Shown here in pieces: positions 45,214-54,987 of a stretch of 64,000 bases of DNA. The stretch lies in the NCBI GenBank assembly GCA_904066235.2, contig CAJFCV020000006.1, positions 8,308,001 through 8,372,000 of the forward strand, in the 5' to 3' direction. This DNA comes from Bursaphelenchus xylophilus (lineage: Eukaryota > Nematoda > Chromadorea > Rhabditida > Aphelenchoididae). Position 1 is the stretch's first letter. Every line of letters begins with the position of its first letter. The position numbers were made by a program, and so were the translations under genes. Below the pieces are notes generated by a model. The model was not told the origin of the DNA, made no database searches, and saw only the letters and a list, made by a program, of their open reading frames with translations.

Positions 45214-47497
45214 ATGAGTGTTGACGGGAAAGGGATTTTGAGGAAATCGAAGCGCTCGGCCCTGGCAGAACCGATTCTTCGGACTGGCGAAGATGAACAA
45301 AAGGCAGTGTTACGGCCCCACAAGTACGCCACATACGTAAGATTATCCAATTCATGCCCGTCTGTCGATTCCTGAACACTGTTATTTATTGGTTTCAGCG
45401 GAAATGTTTCATCCTGATCCGTCATGCTGAAACTTGTGCTGATGTGTGGCCGGAGTGGGTCGACTTGTGCTTTGACAGTCAAGGGAAGTACACTCAGGTC
45501 AACCTCAACTTTCCGCGATTCCTGATCAAACGCCCCGATGTCCACGAGTATATTCATGATCCGCCGATCACTCAGATGGGCAAGTACAATATAATTTGCA
45601 TAACCTTAGTTTCTGCTTGTAGGTTGGACCCAAGCCAGTTGCGTCACCGAGTCGTTGGCGATCTCCTCGATGCCGGTTACTTGCATTTATTCGAGTCCTT
45701 CCTTCAAATGTGTCCAAACTGCTCAAGCAATTGCCTCCAGGTTCGAGAAAAAACATGGCGTAAAGGCGACGATCAGAGTGGAGCCCGCGCTCGCGGAGTT
45801 CATTGGATTCAACGAGAACCCGGTTGCCAGGTAGGCAAAGTATCTTTGCGGAAAAATCTTTTTTTTTTTTCAACGAAAACGATGACAAATGGGAAACAAA
45901 GTGTCCCCCTTTCTCTTTCTCTCACAAAAAGCGGGCGCTGAATCGAGTGGGAAAATAACGAGAGAAGCTGCCGGCCCAAGTAGTATAGTGGTTAGTACTC
46001 CACGTTGTGGCCGTGGCGACACAGGTTCGATTCCTGTCTTGGGCAGCCTCGTTTTTTGATGATTTTTATTAATTTAGTGATTGTTTGTGTATGGGTTAAC
46101 ACAATTTATTTTGTTGCTAGGTTTTTCATCGGTCCTACAGATGGTTTTTTTCAGGTTCTTCGACGTTCAGACTTTGAAGGATTGTCAATATCACATTGCA
46201 GACAATTACACACCCATAACAGAATTGGACGATATCCAATTCATCAAGACCGAAAAGAAGGAAGCCTTCTATCACCGCATTGCTAAGGCCTTTGAGCATA
46301 TCAGGGCGTAAGTCAACCTCATGAAAATACTGGAATTGGGAGATTTTATTCTTTTAGAAAAACTAAGAATGAGGTCAGAGTTCTTTTGGTGGTCCCTCCA
46401 TCTGTGATGGATGCTCTCGTTAAAGGGGCCAAGAACAAGACTCCGGACATGGTATCGGACCACCAACTGAAGTATCGAATGAAGGACTTCTACCCTCCTT
46501 TGTCCAACATCTTTTTGGTCCAGAACATGACCGAGATCAAGAATGTAATAGATAAATTTGAATTAATTTTGTATCAAGATGGGCAATATTTTTATGTTTA
46601 TTCGACTTTCAGAAGACCTTTTCAATCCTCCTCCGTCCCATCCCCAAAATGACCATATTTGGGTATGTGAATCGAGTGGACTTGGAGTTCCTGAAGGCAT
46701 CGACGGACTTTGAGAGTAAGGATAATGAGGAACAGAAGTCGGAAGAGGAAAGTATGCAGAGAAGGAAGATTCTGAAGAAGGTTAAAAACAGGACGTCCGT
46801 TGTGGAGGTTGCAACTGCTGGGGATCTCAAATGGGAACAGCCTTCGCAAATAGCCCCAAAAGTGTTCGATGACAAGTACAGAGAGGAGGGTACTGTATTC
46901 CAGAAGAAGAAAATCCCGTTCGAAGAGAAGAAGTTGGGAAAGGGGTAGGGTTACTATATATAATATCTCTTCGGTTACAGTAACATCGTAGCGTTGTGGT
47001 AATTTTAGTAAGGGTACTGTATATACTGTAACTTGACTATGACATGTATATAATAATATGTGAAGGGTTACGATTTAGAAATATTTTAGACTAAAATTTT
47101 TTCAGTCACTGTAAGTTTTGTAATAAATATTGTTTGAGGTTATAGCATGATTTTTTGAATTGTAGCACCCGGCCAAACCATTACATGGTCGATGAAAAGG
47201 AGAAAAGCAAAGAGTCCATCGATGAGGCGCCTGGGAATGAAAACAGTAAGTTAACGACAGCAGAAGACAATATTTTACGTTTTTTCTTACATTACTTTTG
47301 TTGTTTTAGTCGCTCCGTTGGAAGCCGATGCGGATGATCACGAGGAAGATGAGCCCAGTGTAAGTTCACTGATTTGTGTTTTCGGGGTACAGTAATATTT
47401 CGATTCAACTTACTATGTGTGTACTTACAACCTCGTTTAGAAGAAGCACAATTACGCCAACCAAGTTCCAAAAACCGGGCGAAGACACCGGAAATAG
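45214..47497 (+). CDS. UBASH3/STS-like histidine phosphatase domain protein, second His lost
   Basis: Nine exons (45,214-45,336; 45,399-45,579; 45,623-45,830; 46,155-46,307; 46,358-46,544; 46,613-46,944; 47,166-47,245; 47,310-47,359; 47,441-47,497) give 456 residues with all phases consistent. The domain begins FILIRHAETCAD (His50 is the phospho-acceptor position), followed by GKYTQVNLNFP, DPPITQMGWTQA, CIYSSPSFKCVQTAQAIASR and VEPALAEFIGF, the order found in UBASH3-type PGM domains. The later strand that normally supplies the second histidine reads VRVLLVVPPSVMDAL (Pro235-Pro236), so this His is absent and activity is doubtful. The C-terminal ~130 residues are a charged, low-complexity tail. 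UBASH3's UBA, 2H-phosphoesterase and SH3 domains are missing. Intron 2 is of GC-AG type (G|GCAAGT at 45,580). Confidence 0.85.
45974..46045 (+). tRNA. tRNA-His (anticodon GTG), inside an intron
   Basis: A 72-base cloverleaf in the intron 45,831-46,154 of the phosphatase-like gene, same orientation. Acceptor GCCCAAG pairs with CTTGGGC, discriminator A; D arm GTAT-AGTGGTTA-GTAC; anticodon arm CCACG-TTGTGGC-CGTGG; T arm ACAGG-TTCGATT-CCTGT. The base before the 5' end is also G, the position normally filled by the added G-1. Confidence 0.97.
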
Positions 47498-48053
47498 AAG
47501 GGGGCAAGTAATGGACCTGTTTTTTGGCCGAAGTAAAATTTTATAGCATTTGATCTCTCGTATTATGATCTCGTATATGAGTTTCTTCAACTTTCTTAGA
47601 ATTTATTACAATTCCTGCAAAAAATATTCAAATCTTTACAGTTTTCTGTTCGATTCAACTCGGTGGATGGGGGGAGACTTGGGAAGAGGACAACAATTCA
47701 TTATTGTACAGTAAGAAACTGATTATTGTACAGTCAAACGCGAAAAGAATTCAAAAAAAATGGGAAAAAACGATTCAAAAAAGAGAGGGTTTCTACAGTA
47801 CCCGGATCCGAGAATAGAAAAAGGAAGACATTTCTGCGATTTTGAGACAATTTGAAGAGTCTTATGATAAAATGACAAAAATACAACAAAATGACTGGAT
47901 TGGGATGCTATTTGGAGGGGGATAACATCACAAAATAGGCTTTAACGGGGGAAAAGGGTCGAGAAATGGGCTCAGAAATATCTGCAATGACATTCTCGGG
48001 GATGAATAATGCTAAGCATGGATACAGCGTTCATTTAATCCGAAAAAGTGCGA
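47498..48053. other. Convergent 3' ends, no gene
   Basis: The phosphatase-like gene and CDC16 end toward each other here. Contains ATTGTACAGT-type repeats near 47,700-47,730 and A-rich tracts, but no gene. Confidence 0.5.
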
Positions 48054-50455
48054 CTATCGATTGGTCTGGGACCGTGTCCTCATGGGAGTTGTTGAATGGA
48101 GCAGATGTTTCTGGGCGGTCCTATCATCAGAGACATCCATCATGTCCGTGTCGACTTCCAGAGCTCGAGTAATCTGATCGTCGCATCCCAGGAAGTCCAT
48201 ATTCTCTTCGTTTTCTTCGGCCACCGACACTGGCTCCACAATATCGTCGATGGGCAAGCGCGCGGACTGTTCAATCAGCATGCACAAGGCTCTTTCGACG
48301 TTCTCGTCGCCGGGATTCATGAGGATGGCTTCGTTTAAGGCTTCGATTCCCTCATTCAGCCGGCCCAGACATCCATAACAAACTCCAATGTTGGCCCAGG
48401 CCTGAGCCTTGTTTTTGCCGAGGGCAAGGGCCTTCCGGAAGACCTCGATGGCTTCGTCGTAACGGCCGAGACGCCGTAGACAATGCCCCATATTCTGGAA
48501 CATGGGCTCCCAGAAATCGGAGCAAGGCCGGCTGAGGGTTGTGGAGAAGTTTTCGCGTGGAGCGGCTTTACAAACCTGACGGATGGCCTTGCGATAAGTC
48601 ATTTCGGCTTCTGAAAAAAAAATATTTTAAACTTACTTTAAATCTACAAAACAATAGTCATAAATCTGATAAAAATCAAAACATTTTATACCACACTACT
48701 TACTGGGATAATTTTGTTGTAAATATGCGATGGTGGCCTCCTCATGAGCTACCATGGGATTGTTGGGTTCGATCAGATCCGCATCCCTCATGAATTCTCC
48801 AGCCAATTTATAGTTGTTGGCGAATGAATGTTCTAGTGCAATGTAAAGGAGAGGTTCGAAGTTTCCTTCCAAGACTCTCGATGCCCGCAGGAAGCAATTC
48901 ATGGCTTGTTCGTGTTCCTCCGAGTAGAAAAGGACATGACCATACGCCATCCACCCTTCGCCAAAGCCATTATTCATCGTGGTCGACTTTTCTGAAGAGG
49001 TTTTATGTATACAGTAATACCGGAGGTTATCTAATTATTATTATTATTCTCTAAGAAGGGAGACCAAATCTTAAAACTTACCAAGGAACTTCTTGGCGTT
49101 CGAATACTGATTCACAGTGTAATAATAACACCCAACTGCATACCAGGTAACATGACTTTCGGGCTGAGAATCTACTAATTGATGGCTGAGGGCGAACAGG
49201 GCGTTCTTCTTCTTCAGGGCTACTAATGAGGCAATATGGACTAGTATACAATTCTGAAAAAATTTACAGTCAAGAAAGACAACCATCTCATTGTCAGACC
49301 CTCTGTTTTTGCTGGATAACACCATCCGTGTCTAAAATCAGAAAAAGGAAAAGACGAAAGACTCACATCATAATACCCGAGCTCGCTGAGAATACCCGAA
49401 GTGATTTGATAAGCATCCGAGATATTTCCCCGGTTATAAAGTTTGACGGCCATGGCTGATTGGACCGAGACATCATTGGCCAACGTATTGTAGACGCTGG
49501 GGTCCGTGGGGTCACTCTGAAAACAAAATATTACTTTTTGTTGTCCAATCAGCAACCATATCCCTTAATCTTCCCATAAACACTTGAATCTCAAAGCAAA
49601 CCAGCTTTCATCAACCTTTTCTGACCTACCTTCGAACACCTGAGTTCGTAAATCAAACTCATCACTTTCCCTCCGGTGCTCTTCTTCCCCTTCTGGTGGA
49701 TCGATGCAATCAGTTTCTTGAGCTCTTTATCTGAGAGCAATTTGAAGTCGATGGCTGTTTGGAGAGCATCCGAAGAATTCGGATTCCTTTGGAGCGATTC
49801 TTTGATGCAATTCTTGGCCGCTGGACGGTTATTCATGGCCAAATAGGATTTAGACAGGACAAGCATGAGTCGAGATTCGAGTTTCCTTTCCCTGGCCATC
49901 GTTTCCAGTTGTTGGAAATACGGGGCCGTCGTGGAATTGGCTTCCACATCCACATTTAAGATCTGAAAACGGAGTCAGTAACAATCGAAAATGATCAAAA
50001 AAATTTTAAACGCAAAAACGATCAGAAACTTACCGTTGAACCGAGCTGAGCGACTTGAATAAAATTTTTGAGCTGGAAAAGTGCGTTTACATAAAAGTAT
50101 TTGAACACAACATGTTTGAGGTGAAGGTCATGGCGACTGCAGTATGAGACAACGGGCTGCCAGCACTGAGCTATCGTCAGCACCTAAAATAAAGTCCATT
50201 ATATATGAAATTTCTCATAAACAATAGCAATCTATATTATTCATTACCTAAAAGCGAAATAACAGAAAAAACAGGGCTTACATTTAGATATTTTGCGACT
50301 TCCGGATACCTCTTGTAAGTCGGCCATCCACTGCATAGGGCCAAGCGTTTTTCCGCCCAGAAGACGGCCGTTTTGTACTCTCCATTCTGAACATGTTCAT
50401 CTACCAAGGCATCCAGATCTGAGCGGTTCAGCACATCCGAACCGTCATCCGACAT
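48054..50455 (-). CDS. emb-27: CDC16/APC6, anaphase-promoting complex TPR subunit
   Basis: Eight exons (50,455-50,282; 50,183-50,034; 49,962-49,630; 49,516-49,367; 49,331-49,323; 49,253-49,082; 48,991-48,704; 48,610-48,054) give 610 residues, near the usual ~620. CDC16 dimerises to build the TPR arch of the APC/C, the ubiquitin ligase that destroys securin and cyclin B. Signatures: YKTAVFWAEKRLAL near the start, CILVHIASLVALKKKNALFA then VTWYAVGCYYYTVNQYSNAK, GFGEGWMAYGHVLFYSEEHE, and paired late TPRs (FQNMGHCLRRLGRYDEAIEV; AWANIGVCYGCLGRLNEGIE). The C-terminal tail is acidic, ending RTRSQTNR. The 9-base fifth exon (TRM) is inferred from spacing to the human protein; without it the frame is also open. 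Confidence 0.93.
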
Positions 50456-52593
50456 AATGCCACCGTTTTAGACGAGTTAACTGCTAAATGGACTTAATAT
50501 TGACCTAGTTTCTGAAACAAAAACATTTTATATTGCACTAGTAAAAATCAACAAAATTTCTGATATATAAAAAAATGGGTAATTGTACGACAAAAGAAGG
50601 CTTAAAGGTAGAGCAAAACGCGATGAATACAAGAATACTTCAAAAATAAAGCAGCTAATAGCTCCGCCATAAAAGCCCGGAAATCAGTTGATCTGCCAGT
50701 TTTTTTGATATCAAAGAGCGGAAACATTCCGAAAGTGATTGACCTTTAGCTGGAAAATGAAAGCGGAACCGGCAGACATCTTCAGATCGCAAGAAAACCT
50801 ATCAATTTTATGAGAATACAAAAAAAAAAAATTCTCGGCCAAGACGTCGGACAACTCTGGCATTTTTGGAAATTTTCGGGTCAAGTGTTGCGCAATAATG
50901 TGAAATTTTAGTCCCATCGTAAACAAGTAAAGAGATGAAGAGAATACCAAAAACATAAAACAATATGTTCTTCTCGAGTTTTGGGGTTGTGTAATAACAG
51001 AAAGATAATATCCGAAAGGTCGGCGCTTCCAAAGACATACGAAAAGACAGTTGATGGCATTCGCATCCCTCAGAACTACAGTGTCTAGCAAACAAAATTG
51101 AAATCATAAATCGTAAAAACGTAGGCCCATATACATCAAAACTGATAATCAATACCCTTATCACCCATGATAGCATAAGCCAAACCACAAATGCCCCGTT
51201 TATTACGTATCCCCCAAATATAATGTGCCTGAGGGTTGCATATTCCATTTGTCCCGATCCAATGGCCTTTCCACTCAAGAAGAAGAGCTCCCCGAGCTTC
51301 GAGACAAGCCGAAAAACGCATCGATAATATTGCATGTAATATTCAGAAAACAGTGCGCAGTTGATGGAATATCAATTCTAAAGGGAAGGTAAATGGATGA
51401 AACAGTGAACACTGCACTCTGAGGGGTTTGTAATCAAAGTACCCAGAGATTTGGCCCACAAGCCGCTTAATTTTACATTATCTTATGCTTCAAATATCAG
51501 AAGGAAAAGCCTTTGGAATCGAGATGCTTTTGCAAAAGCAAAAGTAAAAACTTGCAAATCACTGTTAAGCATTTCGAACTCTCCCAAACCCTCGGGTCAT
51601 ATGGTAAAATCAAGGTAATTACGGGCAAAATAACGCATTTTCCGATGGAAGATTTTCGGATGGAGAGAGCGTTGGGCGGTGTGTCTAGACCTCTTCCTCC
51701 GCTCACTTTGTCGCTCTCCCAGCTCGAGCAAGTCGCAGAGAGCGTGCGGAAAGAGGGGAGACGCGAGCAAGCCGCGAATGGGAGCTGATGAACGCACATT
51801 TCTCCGCTCCCTCCTCCAATTCATAAGCCTGGTCGAGAAACGGAAAGCCGGCTGCCGGAGCGGTCGGGTCAGGTTGAGGAAAGTGGGTCTGGTGGGCACA
51901 TTCTTGTTTATTGGGGCCACTAGATCCTATATCATCATAAAAGGGCGACCAAATCATATTTCCCCACTAGAACTTCCTACTTCAAGTGCAACTTGTATTT
52001 AGTTTTTGTTTTCTTTTCATCCCAAAACAACAAAAACACGTAAAGTCGCATCTGTGTTTGTCCCAGCGCCTGACTTGGGTCAAAACATCAGCTGAACGGG
52101 CCGATGTTTCCAAATTTTACCATAAACTGCGGCCATATTAATTATCAAAGAAAGAACACTCGATAAAAGCAATGGGGGAATACTGTAGAAGAGTGAAAGC
52201 TTGCTTCCAAAGACAAGTGCGAGCCCCAGAGTTGGAAATAAAATTGGAATCTTCGGTTAACTAATTTTGTTTTCCGCTTTATTTGTCGCTTAATGACGGG
52301 AGAGGAGAGATGTTTCAAGACCGAAGTTGGGCTCAATTTATTGCGCTATCAATTCGAATCGGTTAAAGATTCTTTTTTCGACAAATACCAGGAAGTATAA
52401 TCTAAAAATATTAAAAATGGTATTTTAGTAATTCCAAATACGTATTGCAAAATTCAAAAAATCAAAAATTGGTCTAAAATAACATTAAAAGTGCCTCTAA
52501 TATAAAAAACAAGTCAAAATCAGTTAGTATTTACAGTAAACATTAACAGTACATAGCAAAGATACGACTGATGCAAAGAATAATATTCCCTTT
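50456..52593. other. Spacer between CDC16 and TTK with overlapping frames
   Basis: About 51,640-51,930 is GC-rich with open frames on both strands, a pattern common around promoters. Frames at 51,497-52,002 overlap one another and show no domain. The rest is AT-rich. Confidence 0.4.
50808..51335 (-). CDS. Doubtful 175-codon reading frame with hydrophobic segments
   Basis: One long minus-strand frame with several hydrophobic stretches (for example IIFGGYVINGAFVVWLMLSW and FYVFGILFISLLVY) that could be membrane helices. Other frames across the same bases are also open for 60-126 codons, which weakens the case. It ends in a T-run-coded phenylalanine stretch. No family recognised. It may be chance or a decayed gene. 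Confidence 0.2.
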   Translation of the reverse strand: MQYYRCVFRLVSKLGELFFLSGKAIGSGQMEYATLRHIIFGGYVINGAFVVWLMLSWVIRVLIISFDVYGPTFLRFMISILFARHCSSEGCECHQLSFRMSLEAPTFRILSFCYYTTPKLEKNILFYVFGILFISLLVYDGTKISHYCATLDPKISKNARVVRRLGREFFFFVFS

Positions 52594-54987
52594 TTACTGA
52601 TTATTCTTATGTTTCAAGTCTTTGTAAATCGCTTTCATTGTTCTGGCAGCAGTTTTGGGAGTGGAATTTTGGATTTGCTCAGCGATTGTGAGGAAATCCG
52701 TGTCAGCTAGTGTAACATCCATTTGATTCTCTTTTGACGACCTTGAAGTGAGATATGGGTGTTGAAGGAGCTCTTGGACTGTCGGGCGCTTGGCCGGGTC
52801 TCTTTCGAAGCACTTCTGAAAGTGGTGCAATATAAAATATTCATCAAAAGGTCGAGAAACCTCTAACTTAATATACTCCGAAGTCTAATTGGTACAAAAA
52901 CCGCTGATTTCTCAAATTATAGGCCCAAAAATTATTTTAAGTAATCCCTCTCACCTTCAACGTATCCAATAGCTGCGGGTCATCAACTTTATCAAATTTG
53001 ATCACCATGCTCTTAATTGCATGAATCTTCATCGAGTTTCCTTTCAGATGATTGAACGGGGTTGTTCCATAAATCAACGCGTACAACATGCACCCCAGTG
53101 ACCAAACATCCGTTTTGAGCGTGATCTAAACCAAGAATAATATTTAAAAAAAATCACCCACCTCGAATGCCGCTCGATTATCAAATCGGAACCCAACCGC
53201 CTCGGGGCTCATAAAATTGGGGGTGCCCATTCCTCCTTCCTGGATTATACTCTCTTCCCGGTCGTTGATCTTGGCCGCAATTCCAAAATCAATCAACTTT
53301 AGACGTCCGTTGACCAGCAGAAAATTGGCTGGCTTCAAATCCGAGTGGATGATATCTAAAGGAACTTATTCGTGATACTCGATGCCTACTTTTCTGATGA
53401 ATTGTATTTACACATCTCAACATTTCGGCCCAATGATATCTGAGGAAATGTTGATCGATCTCCCTTTTGTTATTCTTCACCTCTTCGATGAATGCGGCCA
53501 AACTTCGCTCACCCAGCTCCATTACCACGTATAATTTGGAATTCTTGACTTCACTAAAAAAATCAGGTTCAATTATATTACACTGGACATCCAAATGGTC
53601 GAAAGCTCCTAAATTTATAACAAACGATATAAATGACTTACAAAGCGATCAATTTGACGACGTAATCGTTCCCTTGCAACTCTTCCAGGATCTTCACTTC
53701 GTTCATATAAATTCGTTTCATTCGGTCATTGCAATTACTCAAGTCCACAATCTTCACAGCCACTTTCATATCTTCGTTTGACGCATCAACTGCTTGATAG
53801 ACCTGGCAACTTCCTCCCTTTCCAACAACTTTTTGCAACATATAAGTTCGATCTTTTATTCTGATCAAACTTTTTGTTGATTTAGATGGAGACTTGGGGG
53901 GAGATGCTGGTTTGGGGGATGGGGTCTTCCGAGTGAGCGGAGTGGCCATCAAAATAGGCTTTTTAACGGGCTCTTCAGCTAAAAGATCAAGGTTAATATA
54001 AATTTTTTTGCCATGCACAATATAAAGTTTGGTACATAGCAAAGTGTGGATTATCTCCAAATGACCCAAAAGGCCGACAGTTCTAAAACATTAATCCTGC
54101 CCGTCATCTTACCTTTAGGTGCCTTCTTTTCGGAGGTCACATCCCTCAACGCACTTCTTTTCACCGGGGGAACTGGATTGATAGGCGATATTTCCATTGG
54201 CACCGATGGCCTTAACGGACCTTCACCTATCGTCGGAGCCATGAATGGAGGATCTCGACCTGTTGCACTTCGAACTTCTGATGGTTTCGAAAAATTTGAT
54301 TTAGATGACCCGGAAGATGATCCGTGGGCCGAAGAATTGGGCTGGTTCCCCTCGGAATATGAGTTGGAGAAGGATATAACCAATTCGGAACCGTTGAGGC
54401 TCTTGCTTATCGAGTTGAGAAGATCTGAAAGCAAAGAACTTATTATATTGTAGTAGTCAAAAGGAACGACGCATCCGAAGAGGAAGGATCTTACAAAATG
54501 AAGGTGCCGGACCACAACATCCTCGCGAACGTCCGTTCCTAGCCCCAATTTCAAAATTTTAACTAAGAATGCCTCATAAATAATACAACAGCGTCCAGTG
54601 CCATCTTGCACTTGGTAAATCTGGTAGAATCTAATATTCGGAATCCCTTAGCAACTGGGTTTCTGCGTCAGAACGACCACTAATCGAGTAAACAAACGAG
54701 CATACCGTATCATAAACATATTTCGGTGTGGTAAAAAGGAATTTAGATCTACCCTGGAGGGTAGAGCCCTATAATACTTTAGCAAGTTAAAAATTAACCC
54801 CCTAAAAATCAGAAAAATAAATTAAAAGGATCATACCTTGTTTACTCACTCCTCCCATGCTGGCGATTTCTTCAAGTTCCTTCTCGTACTTCTCCCGTTG
54901 CTCTTTCCTTCTCCGAGCTGCTTCCTCCCTAAATTTGTTCAGATCTAGACGGCTCGGAGGGCCGGAGCCAGCCGAATCCGGCTTCAT
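52594..54987 (-). CDS. TTK: Mps1/TTK spindle-checkpoint kinase
   Basis: Seven exons (54,987-54,837; 54,424-54,113; 53,978-53,642; 53,553-53,390; 53,355-53,162; 53,125-52,955; 52,815-52,594) give 516 residues, all phases consistent. Mps1 phosphorylates KNL1 at unattached kinetochores to start the spindle checkpoint. The kinase domain spans about 197-465: [12 protein letters not shown], Lys230 in VAVKIV, Glu248, hinge [10 protein letters not shown], catalytic [16 protein letters not shown] (Asp327; the HSD form is that of human TTK), LKLIDFGIA (Asp344), [10 protein letters not shown], then [20 protein letters not shown]. The C-terminal extension after the kinase, [16 protein letters not shown], parallels the human one. 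The N-terminal ~195 residues begin with a charged helix and become Ser/Pro-rich, shorter than in vertebrates; no TPR is evident. An acceptor TTTCAG lies 5 bases before the ATG. Confidence 0.95.

Noticed and set aside
54495..54748. Two extra exons for TTK (54,748-54,706 and 54,630-54,495), open and mutually in phase.
   Set aside because: The second ends in phase 0 while the next certain exon needs phase 1; exon 1 joins that exon directly in frame.
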